A stretch of DNA of 64,000 bases from Salinicoccus sediminis (lineage in GTDB: Bacteria; Bacillota; Bacilli; Staphylococcales; Salinicoccaceae), in contig NZ_LAYZ01000026.1 of assembly GCF_000986795.1 (NCBI RefSeq), positions 84,412 through 148,411 of the forward strand, read 5' to 3'. The notes beneath the pieces were generated by a model that did not search any database, was not told where the DNA came from, and was given only the letters and a program-made list of their open reading frames with translations. Position numbers and translations under genes: made by a program. Below, piece by piece: positions 1-9,191 of this stretch (the first letter of the stretch is position 1; every line of letters begins with the position of its first letter).

Positions 1-1
1 A

Positions 2-175
2 CTGGTCCCTTATAGGCATGTGCATGAAATATTAGACGCATGCAGCAAGGCAGAAATGAGGGATTTGAAGATCATTAAAGATGCAGATCATATTTTCAAT
101 TGCCTGGATGCTGAAAAAAGCAAAGCAGAATATGTCTTGGATTGTGTCAGCAGTTGGATGTACAGGCATATCTGA
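2..175 (+). CDS. C-terminal end of an alpha/beta-hydrolase-like protein (partial)
   Basis: An open frame enters from the left edge and runs 57 codons to TGA at 173-175. The stretch IIKDADHIF resembles the region around the catalytic histidine of alpha/beta-fold hydrolases, where the Asp-His pair lies near the C terminus. The rest of the gene is outside the window, so the substrate cannot be judged. Family assignment rests on one short motif and is tentative. Confidence 0.4.
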   Translation: MVPYRHVHEILDACSKAEMRDLKIIKDADHIFNCLDAEKSKAEYVLDCVSSWMYRHI

Positions 176-251
176 ATATAATTTAACCGGGTCACTCTGC
201 GTGTGAAACCTCTATGAAAACAGGGTGTAACATTACTGTCAGGAGGCGGTT

Positions 252-503
252 TTGATATTAACTATGGATTCAAAAATTAATAAGCAAATCGCACAAAACT
301 CAGCACTGGAAGGTATGCAGGTTTCAAAAGAAAAACAAAAATTGATAATGATATGGACTTTTCACTTATTGTTTTCAAACAATCTGTCAACTTACATTCA
401 GAGATATGAATCTCATCCGGACGTGAATCCCTCATTCTCTTTTAATGGTTCATCCTGTCAATCCCGTGGTATTGATATGTATATCGATAAAAGGGACAGG
501 TGA
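252..503 (+). pseudogene. Possible remnant of a VbhA-like antitoxin
   Basis: A strong AGGAGG site (241-246) precedes a TTG/ATG-started 83-codon frame. The first ~28 residues after the ATG at 264 contain NSALEGMQVSKEKQ, which resembles the small VbhA antitoxins that inhibit Fic toxins through a motif near an ALEG glutamate. After that the sequence becomes low-quality (serine- and asparagine-rich, no recognisable helix pattern) and runs into the next gene's ribosome site. No fic gene lies nearby. I read it as a decayed or frameshifted antitoxin gene; it could also be a chance frame. Confidence 0.3.
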
Positions 504-507
504 TCAC

Positions 508-927
508 GTGGAACGTTCTGAAGCTGTAAAACGCATCACTGAAATACTGAGTGAATCGAAAATCGGTGTCTTATCCACGGCACATAACAATGAGCCGAAT
601 GCGCGCTACATGTGGTTCTACAATGACGGTCTGACATTGTATGCGAAGACCAATGATGCATCGCAGAAATATGATGAGCTGAAGGATAATCCGAAAGCGC
701 ATGTGCTGCTCGGTTTCCATGACTCACCGACTCATGCTTTTGTGGAATTTTACGGTGAGGTTGAGAGGATAGACGATCAGGAGACGATCGACTGGCTGTG
801 GGAAGAAGCGGATAAGGAATTTTTTGATTCCAAGGAAAACCCGCACCTGAAAGCACTGAAAATTACGCCGAGTGCCATCAAGATAATGAATGACGATGAA
901 TTTGAAGATGTTAAGTTGTCACTGTAA
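508..927 (+). CDS. Pyridoxamine 5'-phosphate oxidase-like FMN-binding protein (general stress 26 type)
   Basis: This 139-residue protein has the split-barrel flavin-binding pattern of the PPOX-like/general stress protein 26 family: an N-terminal helix, then GVLSTAHNNEPNARYMWF, then YAKTNDASQKYDEL and a valine-rich strand before a helical end. Members usually bind FMN or F420 or act as small redox or stress proteins; the true substrate is normally unknown. The frame is open to 445, but GTG at 508 is the better start because AGGGACAGGTGA sits just before it. A terminator follows at 948. It stands alone between unrelated genes. Confidence 0.8.
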   Translation: MERSEAVKRITEILSESKIGVLSTAHNNEPNARYMWFYNDGLTLYAKTNDASQKYDELKDNPKAHVLLGFHDSPTHAFVEFYGEVERIDDQETIDWLWEEADKEFFDSKENPHLKALKITPSAIKIMNDDEFEDVKLSL

Positions 928-947
928 AAATGAAGAGACTTTCATGA

Positions 948-980
948 GTCTGTCCGACAACGCCGGATGGACTTTCTTTT
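948..980 (+). terminator. Intrinsic terminator
   Basis: A nine-pair stem (GTCTGTCCG against CGGATGGAC, two wobble pairs) around a short loop is followed by a T-rich run. It lies directly after the PPOX-like gene. Confidence 0.7.
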
Positions 981-1039
981 TATCAGTCCCGGGAATTGGG
1001 TAAAGACAACTATGAACGGACACCGAAGGAGTGAATCGA

Positions 1040-1531
1040 ATGCTTGCTTATGTATGGGCGGAAGATGAAAACAGATTGATTGGAAAAGGGGCCGGGCTGC
1101 CGTGGCGCCTGCCGGCGGACGTCGCCTTCTTTAAAAGGGTAACAATGCGCGGGGATATGGTGACAGGCAGGAAAACCTATGAGACGATCCCGAACCGGCC
1201 GCTGCCTGGCCGTCGCAATATCATTTTGACGGCACAGAGAGATTACGAGGCACCAGGGGCAATCGTGGTCCATACGAAAGAGGAAGTGCTGGAACTTGAA
1301 GAGAAGAATGATGAAGATCTGTACATCATCGGCGGGGCAGCACTCTTCAAAATTTTTGAGGAGGAAGTGGATGAACTGTACCGCACCATAATCCATGATT
1401 CATTTGAAGGGGACACATACTTTCCCGAGAGCTTTAATTACGAGGCATTTGAACTGGTGAAAACCGAAAAAGGGATTGTCGATGAGAAGAATAAGTATGA
1501 GCATACATTTGAATTGTGGAGAAGGAAATAG
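1040..1531 (+). CDS. folA: Dihydrofolate reductase
   Basis: The 163-residue protein reduces dihydrofolate to tetrahydrofolate with NADPH for one-carbon metabolism in the cytoplasm. It shows the family landmarks: N-terminal AYVWAEDENRLIGKGAGLPW, the GRKTYETIP helix, and the IIGGAALF cofactor-binding glycine pair, with the usual length. The start is ATG 1040, placed 8 bases after GAAGGAG; a GTG at 1031 lies inside that ribosome site. It is not next to thyA here, which differs from many Firmicutes, so it may be a second or divergent DHFR. A bidirectional terminator separates it from the convergent hydrolase gene. Confidence 0.85.
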   Translation: MLAYVWAEDENRLIGKGAGLPWRLPADVAFFKRVTMRGDMVTGRKTYETIPNRPLPGRRNIILTAQRDYEAPGAIVVHTKEEVLELEEKNDEDLYIIGGAALFKIFEEEVDELYRTIIHDSFEGDTYFPESFNYEAFELVKTEKGIVDEKNKYEHTFELWRRK

Positions 1532-1543
1532 GTTCATGAACAA

Positions 1544-1570
1544 AAAAGCAGCCATTGGCTGCTTTTTTTC
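1544..1570. terminator. Bidirectional terminator
   Basis: The hairpin AGCAGCCATTGGCTGCT has an A-run on its left and a T-run on its right. It serves the converging DHFR and alpha/beta-hydrolase genes. Confidence 0.8.
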
Positions 1571-1577
1571 AATACGT

Positions 1578-2285
1578 CTAACCCATGCCCTGTATGTATT
1601 CCATTATCGACTTGGAAAATGCTTCGGGATTATCATGGTTGAGCAGATGCCCGCCCTTATCTATCACTGAAACCTCAGCCCTTTCATTTACATATTCATC
1701 AATTGTTTCGAGCTCATGATCGCTTTCACTTCCTGTGATTATATGGACGGGGAGGTTTTCTTCCAGTACCTCAGCGTTTTTACTGAATGGATACCATGAT
1801 TGATTCCTTGTTATATCAAGGAACTGTCTCCAGTCCGGAGGATGGATGTTATCAAAATATGATGCTGTTTCTTTGCTTTCCAATACTTTGCTTTGCATCT
1901 CAACTTCATTTTTATGGAGTTCGATATAATTATGGGGTTCTTTGAACATGAGCCCCGAGAGTGTCAGTGATTTAACTGATGATTTATATTTCAATGCAAA
2001 ATGAACTGCAACCAAAGCGCCGACAGAGACACCGACCAGATGCATGTTTTTAATCTTTAAATGTTTAACGGTTTCCGCCAGGTCATCAGCAGCGTTTTCG
2101 AAATAATTTTCGAGACTGTCACAGACGGATTTCCCATGACCTCGCAGATCGGGAAGTAGAATGCGGTGCCTGTCATCGAAATAGGGGAGGAGCTTTTCAA
2201 AATCTGTAAGACCGGTCTGTAACCCTGAATGCAGGAAAATGACCGTTTCTTCTCCGTGACCAAAATCTTCAGTATATAAAATCAT
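1578..2285 (-). CDS. Alpha/beta-fold hydrolase
   Basis: A 235-residue single-domain hydrolase. The oxyanion region (VIFLHSGLQTG), the LLPDLRGHGKS loop, the nucleophile elbow GVSVGA (Ser in GxSxG) and a C-terminal DKGGHLLNHDNPE histidine loop are all visible, so the Ser/Asp/His triad looks complete. The family covers esterases, haloperoxidase-like and ring-cleavage product hydrolases; the substrate cannot be told. The start follows AGGTGGTG on the minus strand. It is monocistronic. Confidence 0.75.
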   Translation of the reverse strand: MILYTEDFGHGEETVIFLHSGLQTGLTDFEKLLPYFDDRHRILLPDLRGHGKSVCDSLENYFENAADDLAETVKHLKIKNMHLVGVSVGALVAVHFALKYKSSVKSLTLSGLMFKEPHNYIELHKNEVEMQSKVLESKETASYFDNIHPPDWRQFLDITRNQSWYPFSKNAEVLEENLPVHIITGSESDHELETIDEYVNERAEVSVIDKGGHLLNHDNPEAFSKSIMEYIQGMG

Positions 2286-2406
2286 CTTTTACACCACCTG
2301 TAGGCTACTCTATTGGAAAACTTTGTATATCGTTGATTATACCCATGGCCGGATTGTATGCAATTGACATATAATATGGAATTGAAACACCATTCTGATA
2401 GTGTTA

Positions 2407-3129
2407 TCAGTCGGTAATATTCTTTTCCACTTCCCTGGCAATGCCTTCTGCACCGTCTGCATTGGGGTGCACGCCGTCAAGCTGGAACCAGTCTCTCCTC
2501 TCCTCTGTATGCTGGTTGATGTCGATGAGCCCTGCATCTTTTTCGGCTGAGACCTCTTTGATGATTTCTGTGATCTTATCAATATTTTCGTTGTTTATAT
2601 CACCGGGTCTGTCCGCTTCGTTGAATGCCGCAGGCGGGGTGGCCAGATAGATTTCTGTATCCGGGTTATGTTCGGCATAGGTATCCACCAGTTCTGAATA
2701 CTCTTCCCTGAACTGTTCGCGGCCGTTCCAATTTGTGCTTTTGGAGTCATTGGTGCCGAGCATGATCACAGTGATATCCGGGTTGAAATCGAGGCTGTTC
2801 TGGTACTCCTCGGTCACATCGTAGGGAAAGTCTGCGCTTTTCATGGCGGCATAGTTGTTCGCTCCAAAGTTGCCGACCCAGTATCCCCCGCCCAAGAGGG
2901 AGTCCAGCTTTGCCGGATATGCATTTTCTGATCTATTGTTTATCAGCAGCCCGTATGTTGTGCTGTCACCGACCGCCGCCACCTTGATGTCATCGTGGTC
3001 TCCTTCTGATGTACTGCCGGCACCGGGGGCGGGGGACCTGAAATAGCCGGCGGTGAAATATATGGCGGCGGCCAATATAATAGCGGCAGAAGCGCCAGTC
3101 AATATCCATTTGAATACTTTTCTGTCCAT
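2407..3129 (-). CDS. Membrane-anchored SGNH/GDSL hydrolase
   Basis: A 240-residue extracytoplasmic esterase/lipase-like protein. It has a basic start and one hydrophobic segment (residues ~7-27), then a low-complexity linker and an SGNH domain: block I VGDSTTYG, the Asn-Gly strand with NFGANN, block III MLGTND, and block V DGVHPNADG with the catalytic Asp/His. ATG 3129 is preferred over the upstream in-frame codon because AGGTGA precedes it. Members deacylate lipids or cell-wall glycans; the substrate is unknown. Confidence 0.8.
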   Translation of the reverse strand: MDRKVFKWILTGASAAIILAAAIYFTAGYFRSPAPGAGSTSEGDHDDIKVAAVGDSTTYGLLINNRSENAYPAKLDSLLGGGYWVGNFGANNYAAMKSADFPYDVTEEYQNSLDFNPDITVIMLGTNDSKSTNWNGREQFREEYSELVDTYAEHNPDTEIYLATPPAAFNEADRPGDINNENIDKITEIIKEVSAEKDAGLIDINQHTEERRDWFQLDGVHPNADGAEGIAREVEKNITD

Positions 3130-3327
3130 AGAATCACCTGGATTATATTGATATGCTGCATTGCAGCTGTTCATTGGTTACATTTTACTTGAATCCAGGG
3201 AAAGGTCAATCCTAAAGGATATATGGAGATCAATATCCCGGATGCAACCGTAATGAAGGCATAGCAGACCACTATTCAGGGTATTGTAATTACATGTCTT
3301 TCTATAAAAAGGTCGGCAGGTGATACT

Positions 3328-3510
3328 ATGATCCTGAGGATAATAGTGAGTACAGTGGTACTGATACTGTTCTCAATCCCTCTCATTTCGACGATACGCA
3401 AAGAATACCGGGAGAATAACCGTGTGTCCAAATGGAGTGTGTTCTTCCTTGTGCTTGCCGTACTGCTCTGGCTTGCACTGGTGATTTCATTCTTTGCCTA
3501 TATTATGTAA
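3328..3510 (+). CDS. Small two-helix membrane protein
   Basis: A 60-residue protein with two hydrophobic helices (residues ~3-22 and ~38-59) joined by a charged loop (RKEYRENNRVSKWS). GGCAGGTGA precedes the ATG, and a terminator follows directly. I do not recognise the family. Its size and terminator suggest a real monocistronic gene, not a chance frame. Confidence 0.6.
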   Translation: MILRIIVSTVVLILFSIPLISTIRKEYRENNRVSKWSVFFLVLAVLLWLALVISFFAYIM

Positions 3511-3515
3511 CAGTA

Positions 3516-3556
3516 AGATGAGGTTCCCGGAAAATGACGGGAACCTCATCTTTGAT
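3516..3556. terminator. Bidirectional terminator
   Basis: A 13-pair perfect stem (GATGAGGTTCCCG against its complement) with an 8-base loop lies between the small membrane gene and the convergent gldA. Confidence 0.8.
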
Positions 3557-3563
3557 CCGTGTA

Positions 3564-4661
3564 TTATTTGCTGGCTTCACTGATTTCGCTTACTGCAAGT
3601 ATGGCGTTCGCAATCTCTTCCGGTGTGATTCTGTCGCTCAGGTTGGCGAATGTGTCTTCCGGATCTGTTGCGAGTTTGCCGACTTTCACAAGGTCTTCGA
3701 AGCTTGTGTCTTCAAGATGCATCTCTTTGAGTGTCGTCGGCATACCGATTTTTTTATAAAATCCGATATACCTTTCCAGCGTTTCATCCGGACTGTTCTC
3801 AAGGACGAGCTGTACGAGTGTGCCGTAGGCCACTTTCTCGCCGTGGGAGAGATGGTGGATGTCACCGGAGAGTGAGGTGAAACCGTTGTGGATAGCGTGG
3901 GCTGCAGCCAGTCCGCCGTTTTCAAAGCCGAGGCCGGAAAGCAGTGTGTTTGCTTCGATGACTGCATCCACCTGCGGTGTCACGATGCCGTTTGAAGCGG
4001 CTTTATACGCAGCATGCCCGTGTTTGAAGATTGTTTCCTCACATTTTTCCGCAATCGCCATGGATGCGAGTGTCGGCTGGCCGCCGACCATGTTGTCGCC
4101 GTTACTTTTTTGTGCCGCCCTCGCTTCGACCAAGGTAGCCATGGCGTCACTCATGCCGGAGGCGAACAGTTTGGCAGGCGCATTGACGACGACGCCTGAA
4201 TCGATGACGATCAGGTTCGGGTTCTTGTCATAGAACCTGTAGCCTGTGAATGCCCCTTCATCCGAATAGATGACCGACAGGGAACTGCTCGGCGCATCCG
4301 TCGATGCAGTGGTCGGTACAATGATGACCGGTGAGCCGAGGTCATCGGCAATCGCTTTGGACGTATCCAGCGTCTTGCCGCCGCCGACGCCGATGACGAC
4401 GTCGGCGTCATTGTTTTTGGCAACTTCAGTCAGTCGGTCGATTTCAGCTTCTGAAGCTTCACCTTTGAATTCCTCGTATTTGAAATCGATATCCGCATTT
4501 TTGAAGCTTTCGGTAATTCTTTCCTCAGTGATCGACCAGACCATTTCATCCGATATGACCAATGGTTTCCCGGCCAGTTTTCCTGTTTCTTCTCCCAGTG
4601 TTTCAAGGACACCTTGTCCCTGTAAATATTTTCCCGGGGATTGGAATACATATTTAGCCAT
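3564..4661 (-). CDS. gldA: Glycerol dehydrogenase
   Basis: A 365-residue iron-type alcohol dehydrogenase of the GldA class, oxidising glycerol to dihydroxyacetone with NAD+ in the cytoplasm. It has the NAD-binding VIGVGGGKTLDTSKA, the PTTASTDAPSS segment, and zinc ligands in the GMSDAMAT region, HAIHNG and HLSHGEKVAYG. The length fits the family. The start has a strong GGAGGT site. No dihydroxyacetone kinase is adjacent, so its product probably joins central metabolism through genes elsewhere. Confidence 0.9.
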   Translation of the reverse strand: MAKYVFQSPGKYLQGQGVLETLGEETGKLAGKPLVISDEMVWSITEERITESFKNADIDFKYEEFKGEASEAEIDRLTEVAKNNDADVVIGVGGGKTLDTSKAIADDLGSPVIIVPTTASTDAPSSSLSVIYSDEGAFTGYRFYDKNPNLIVIDSGVVVNAPAKLFASGMSDAMATLVEARAAQKSNGDNMVGGQPTLASMAIAEKCEETIFKHGHAAYKAASNGIVTPQVDAVIEANTLLSGLGFENGGLAAAHAIHNGFTSLSGDIHHLSHGEKVAYGTLVQLVLENSPDETLERYIGFYKKIGMPTTLKEMHLEDTSFEDLVKVGKLATDPEDTFANLSDRITPEEIANAILAVSEISEASK

Positions 4662-4850
4662 TTGAAAAGACCTCCAAATCTATTTTAATGCTGTTTGCAT
4701 ACATATGTCTCTATCCGTTTTATGTCATTGCAAACATTCCACCGGCTCATTTCACATAAATGTCATTTTACAGATCCGGAACGTTCATGGATTACCGGTA
4801 CTTCGTTTACTGATATAATTGCACTAATAAAATGTCTGAGGGGTGTATAT

Positions 4851-6647
4851 ATGGATCTGCCAATAATGCTGGTCATCGTCTTATTCATAAGTCTCGGCAT
4901 ATTCAGCCAGTGGCTGGCGGGGCTGATCAGATGGCCCGCCATCGTCGTCATGTCCATCGCCGGACTTCTGATTGGTCCGGTTTTCCAGTTTGCCAATCCG
5001 GAGCAGATGATGGGCAGCGATCTGTTCAGCACCATCGTCTCCCTGGCTGTTGCCGTCATTCTGTTCGAAGGCAGCAGCAACCTGGACTACCGTGAATTGA
5101 AAGGGGTATCCAAGGCGGTCAGAAGGGTGATCACAATCGGTGCTGCCCTTGCCTGGATATTCGGCACTCTGTCAATGTACTATATACTGGGCTTCCCGCT
5201 GTCAGCTTCACTGGTAATGGCCGGTTTGCTCATCGTCACGGGACCTACGGTCATTACACCTTTGCTCAAGCAGGCAAAAATCAAAAACTCTGTAAATTCC
5301 ATATTGAAATGGGAAGGAATCATACTGGACCCGGTGGGACCGCTGCTTGCACTGTTTTCATTCTATGTCTTCCAGGTCGTGGGTAACAATTTCAGCGGCA
5401 CCTATATATTTGAATTCCTCATCGGCTTCACTGTGGCGGCAGTGCTTGGCCTCGGTGGATCTTATCTGTTCCGTCTGCTGATCAGGAAAGAGTATATACC
5501 GCAGCATCTGATGCCGCCTGTACAGTTCGCTTTCATCCTGCTGATATTCAGCATCAACGAGGCGGTGCTCCACGAATCCGGATTGCTGTCAGTGACGATT
5601 TTCGGGCTGGCGATGGCGAGGATGAAAAACCGGAATCTCATCTACAAACAGTCTGACGAATTCATCGAGGAAATCTCTCTGATCCTGGTTTCCACGGTAT
5701 TCATCCTGATCACGTCTTCCCTGACACGGGATGTGCTGATCAACGTGCTCAACTGGGAACTGTTCATATTCTGTCTGGTGATGATTCTAATCGTGCGTCC
5801 ATTATCCATCCATCTGTCCACGATCAATACGGAAATCGGCCTCAGGGAAAGATCATTCGTCGGAATGATTGCACCGCGCGGCATCGTCGCCCTCACAGTC
5901 GCCCAATTCTTTGCGGGTCTTTTCATCGATGCCGGTGTGCCGATGGCTGAAATGATCACACCTGTAACATTCGGCTTCGTTTTCGTCACCGTTGTTGTCT
6001 ACGGCTTCGGTTTCAAGCCCCTCAGCCAGGCGATGAATCTCTCGAGCACCAGTCCGCCGGGGGTGATCATCATCGGGGAAAATGAATTTTCACTGCAGCT
6101 GGCAAAAAAATTGAAGGACCACGGCATACCTGTCATGATGTCGGACCTGCTGCATTTCACCTCAAGCAGGGCGGAGGAGTTCGGTATTGAAACATACAGA
6201 GGGAACCTTCTGTCGGAAGAAGACCGCATCTATACTGATCTGACCAGTTATGACAGGTGTCTCCTGATGACCCGGTCCTATGTTTTGAACAACCTTGCCT
6301 TCAATGAAATGTCCGCCGAATTCGGGTTGAGGAATGTCAAGATGCTGCCGATCTCCTCCATGGATCGGATCGTCAAATTCCGTCCCGAAGAATCACTCCG
6401 TCATCATATGCTCTTCGAAGAGACGCTCACCTATTACTGGCTGAATCAGTATATCGAAGACGCAGAAATCTCAGAAATGCCCGGCAGCGAAGCGGAAACC
6501 CTCAATGAAAATGACGTCGTTCTCTACCATATCGATGTGAATGGGAATGTGAGTTTCAAGCCGATCACGAGGGAGCTGGAGTATGCTGAAGATGGAGTCA
6601 TCGGCTACTTGAAAGATGCGAAGAGATTCAGGGAAAATAATGAATGA
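4851..6647 (+). CDS. Cation:proton antiporter with C-terminal Rossmann-like domain
   Basis: A 598-residue transporter of the CPA type. About 12 membrane helices occupy residues 1-400. The GPTVITPLL motif matches a discontinuous helix and GMIAPRGIVALTVAQ is the conserved CPA1 motif. A soluble TrkA-N-like part follows (VIIIGENEFSLQLAKKL). The family exchanges Na+ or K+ for H+, which fits a salt-tolerant cell. The frame extends upstream to 4695, but ATG 4851 with GAGGGG just ahead starts directly at the first helix. The next gene lies about 40 bases downstream and may be co-transcribed. Confidence 0.8.
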   Translation: MDLPIMLVIVLFISLGIFSQWLAGLIRWPAIVVMSIAGLLIGPVFQFANPEQMMGSDLFSTIVSLAVAVILFEGSSNLDYRELKGVSKAVRRVITIGAALAWIFGTLSMYYILGFPLSASLVMAGLLIVTGPTVITPLLKQAKIKNSVNSILKWEGIILDPVGPLLALFSFYVFQVVGNNFSGTYIFEFLIGFTVAAVLGLGGSYLFRLLIRKEYIPQHLMPPVQFAFILLIFSINEAVLHESGLLSVTIFGLAMARMKNRNLIYKQSDEFIEEISLILVSTVFILITSSLTRDVLINVLNWELFIFCLVMILIVRPLSIHLSTINTEIGLRERSFVGMIAPRGIVALTVAQFFAGLFIDAGVPMAEMITPVTFGFVFVTVVVYGFGFKPLSQAMNLSSTSPPGVIIIGENEFSLQLAKKLKDHGIPVMMSDLLHFTSSRAEEFGIETYRGNLLSEEDRIYTDLTSYDRCLLMTRSYVLNNLAFNEMSAEFGLRNVKMLPISSMDRIVKFRPEESLRHHMLFEETLTYYWLNQYIEDAEISEMPGSEAETLNENDVVLYHIDVNGNVSFKPITRELEYAEDGVIGYLKDAKRFRENNE

Positions 6648-6688
6648 CAAGGAATATATCACAAAGAATATAATGCTGGAGGCGTCAC

Positions 6689-7168
6689 ATGAGTGTCTGG
6701 TTTCTGTTTAATGCCGCGCTGCTCTTATGGGCAGTCTGGAATGTCACGGCGGGGCTTTCGACCCATACGACATATGTTCATATAATACTGGGATTCGCCG
6801 GCTTCCTGTTCTTTATATTCAACTGGACACGGAACGCGGTGTTTTCAACCATCCGCAACGTTGAAAGCAGGGCAGTCAAAGTGAAGCTTGCCCGGATGTC
6901 GAAACGCATTGTCCCTTATCACAGATGGACAGGGACGACTGCCCTGATCCTCATCATGCTGCACGGTATGTCTGTGATCAGTTTCTATAGTTTCGATCTG
7001 TCGAACATGAAGATATTGACCGGGATGCTTGCAGCTCTGAACCTGCTTATTCTCGTACTGTCCGGCTGGTACCGGCTGTTGTTCGATTCCAGCTTGAAGA
7101 TCAGGAGGCTGCACATCGGTCTTGGCATTTCAATGTTCTGTCTTACGGTGCTCCATTTCATCTTCTGA
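6689..7168 (+). CDS. Small cytochrome-b-like membrane protein
   Basis: A 159-residue protein with four to five hydrophobic helices. Histidines sit in YHRWTG, MLHGM, RRLHIGLG and the C-terminal VLHFIF. Paired histidines on neighbouring helices recall heme-binding ferric reductase-like membrane domains. No flavin/NAD domain is attached, so an electron donor would have to be separate. Start ATG after GGAGGCG. Function is inferred only from the histidine pattern. Confidence 0.55.
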   Translation: MSVWFLFNAALLLWAVWNVTAGLSTHTTYVHIILGFAGFLFFIFNWTRNAVFSTIRNVESRAVKVKLARMSKRIVPYHRWTGTTALILIMLHGMSVISFYSFDLSNMKILTGMLAALNLLILVLSGWYRLLFDSSLKIRRLHIGLGISMFCLTVLHFIF

Positions 7169-7249
7169 TGTACCCGGGTAAAAGAAATCCCTGGCAACAG
7201 AGGGTTTATCCACTCCCCGCACAGTCAATCGGTCATCGTTATCGCCGGA

Positions 7250-7669
7250 TTGTTATATACACTCGTTAAAATGTATGCAGTTCTGACGGGTGCAGGTCGT
7301 TACGGATTTGACCGGCTGCCATTATCCGTATACATGGGCTGGGTGACGATAGCGGCTCTCGTGAATATCTTTGCATTGGCAGTGAATAATGATGTTGAAA
7401 CTTTCATCGGTCTGAACGAGCTTCCCTGGACAATCATCATGCTGGTTTTTGCGGCCCTGGCCGGCATAACAGTGGCACTGCGCTTTGAGGACTGGCTGTA
7501 CCCGCTTGTATTCATCTGGCCGTATTTTGGCATCTATGCAGAAAATGACAGTATGTATATGAGTCTTGATACGACACTGCTGATAACTGCCCTGGCATTG
7601 CTGGCTGCCGCTGTCATGGCGGTCAGCAGAAGGCAAGGCGGGCAGCCTGACAGAAAAAGCTCCGGATAA
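7250..7669 (+). pseudogene. Truncated tryptophan-rich sensory (TspO/MBR-like) protein, C-terminal part
   Basis: The 139-codon frame begins at a weak TTG with no clear ribosome site. It contains LPLSVYMGWVTIAALVNIFA and four hydrophobic helices like the C-terminal half of Firmicutes tryptophan-rich sensory proteins, whose full proteins have a longer N-terminal half. Upstream codons stay open back to the stop of the previous gene but show no start and no matching helices. I read it as a 5'-deleted remnant, though a short functional membrane protein cannot be excluded. Confidence 0.45.
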
Positions 7670-7688
7670 CAACTCCGGAGCTTTTTTA
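7653..7688. terminator. Bidirectional terminator
   Basis: AAAAAGCTCCGGA pairs with TCCGGAGCTTTTT across a seven-base loop, between the TspO-like remnant and the convergent cueP. Confidence 0.8.
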
Positions 7689-7694
7689 ATATCC

Positions 7695-8201
7695 TCATTT
7701 CAGCTGCAGGTCGGTCAGGCATGTGCTGTCCCCTTCAAAAGTGGAGAACTCGTAGCTGCCTCCCTTACCATCATATGAAATGTCTATCGTATAATTTTTG
7801 TCGCTCGGCAGCCAGAAATCCATGAAGCCGTTATCGAGTGTAGTGACAGTTTCGTCGACATGGACATTGCCTTCATCATCGGTGATCTTCACATCCATAT
7901 CTGCATTCACCAGTTCGCCTTGGCAGCCGGTCAGGCTGTGGATACTGCAGGGATGGGTGTATGTAATGAACGGTGCGATTGAAACGAAGAATTCACCGTT
8001 TGGCAGGTCATATATCTGCTCTCCGCTGTCATCGGTGACCATCAGTGATTCAGAGTCGATGGAAGCGGACTCTGCAATATTGCCTGCACTGAGTTCCGCA
8101 ACATATTCCTTGGTGCTGCCTGCATCACTTTCCGCATTGCCGGAACACCCGGCGAGGATTGCGAGCACTCCGATAAGTGGTACCCATAGATATCTTTTCA
8201 T
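7695..8201 (-). CDS. cueP: CueP family metal-binding lipoprotein
   Basis: A 168-residue lipoprotein: basic start, hydrophobic segment and lipobox AILAGC, so it should be anchored outside the membrane. The core YDLPNGEFFVSIAPF, HPCSIHSLTGCQGELV and a late CLTDLQL carry the three cysteines and histidines typical of CueP, a copper-binding protein. ATG 8201 with AGGAGGGA is chosen over an upstream in-frame start at 8225. No copper ATPase or regulator is adjacent. Confidence 0.8.
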   Translation of the reverse strand: MKRYLWVPLIGVLAILAGCSGNAESDAGSTKEYVAELSAGNIAESASIDSESLMVTDDSGEQIYDLPNGEFFVSIAPFITYTHPCSIHSLTGCQGELVNADMDVKITDDEGNVHVDETVTTLDNGFMDFWLPSDKNYTIDISYDGKGGSYEFSTFEGDSTCLTDLQLK

Positions 8202-8331
8202 GCATATCCCTCCTTTTTCCTCCATTATATCAACGCCTGGGTTTAAAAGACTCCGTGAATATAACGACTTTATGAACTGTACAGGCGTGATACCATGAAA
8301 CTATGACAAAATTTTGGAAGAGGGGACAGGG

Positions 8332-9189
8332 ATGCGGACAGAGGAGGAAATGATGGCTCTGATAAAAGCCATCGTAAACGAGGATGCGCGCGTCAGGATG
8401 CTGATGCTTGAAGGTTCACGGACCAATGTAAATATCCAGAAAGATGAATGGCAGGATTATGATATTACATTTTTTACTGATGATATCGCTTCTTTTCTGC
8501 AGGATGAATCATGGCTGAAAGCGTTCGGGGAAATAATCATGATGCAGACACCGGAGGCCATGGAGTTGTTTCCGGCTGAGGAAAAGGGGTATTCCTATCT
8601 TATGATGCTGGATGACTACAGCAAGGTCGATCTGACACTGATGGAGCTTGAAGATCTGGAGGAATATCTCGCAGAGGCCGGCCTCACGGAAGTGCTGATC
8701 GACAAGGATGGCAGGATGACTGAGGAAATCATCCCGACGGATGAAGCATTCCATGTAAGGAAACCGACCGCTGCCGAATTCGATGACAGCTGCAACGAGT
8801 TCTGGCATGTGACTTCGTATGTGGTCAAAGGATTGTGCCGTGGCGAAATACTGTATGCCATCGATCATCTGAACGGGATACTCCGTCCCGAACTGCTGCG
8901 CATGCTGTCATGGAAAGCATGCGTGGAGAACGGATTTTCGCTGAGTGTCGGCAAAAATTATAAATTCATCGACCGGTATATGGCTGAAGCAACGTGGGAT
9001 AAACTGCTTGACTCCTATAATATGGGGTCAATAAGGCAGTGCTGGGAAAGCTTGTTCATCATCCATGAACTGTTCAGGGAGGCTTCCTGTGAAGTGGCAG
9101 AACTAATCGGCTGCACATATCCGTATTACGATGAAAACATCTCCAGGTTCACCGAAGATATGTACAAGCTGTACGGGAAGGGGAACTGA
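8332..9189 (+). CDS. Aminoglycoside 6-adenylyltransferase-like protein (AadE/ANT(6) family)
   Basis: A 285-residue member of the streptomycin adenylyltransferase family, which transfers AMP to streptomycin. It has MLMLEGSRTN, the acidic pair in DEWQDYDITFF, and the KVDLTLM catalytic strand, with the usual length. ATG 8332 is used; the frame is open six codons upstream. It sits two bases ahead of a second nucleotidyltransferase gene, suggesting one transcript. Chromosomal members with no mobile flanks are often intrinsic and need not confer strong resistance. Confidence 0.8.
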   Translation: MRTEEEMMALIKAIVNEDARVRMLMLEGSRTNVNIQKDEWQDYDITFFTDDIASFLQDESWLKAFGEIIMMQTPEAMELFPAEEKGYSYLMMLDDYSKVDLTLMELEDLEEYLAEAGLTEVLIDKDGRMTEEIIPTDEAFHVRKPTAAEFDDSCNEFWHVTSYVVKGLCRGEILYAIDHLNGILRPELLRMLSWKACVENGFSLSVGKNYKFIDRYMAEATWDKLLDSYNMGSIRQCWESLFIIHELFREASCEVAELIGCTYPYYDENISRFTEDMYKLYGKGN

Positions 9190-9191
9190 CA

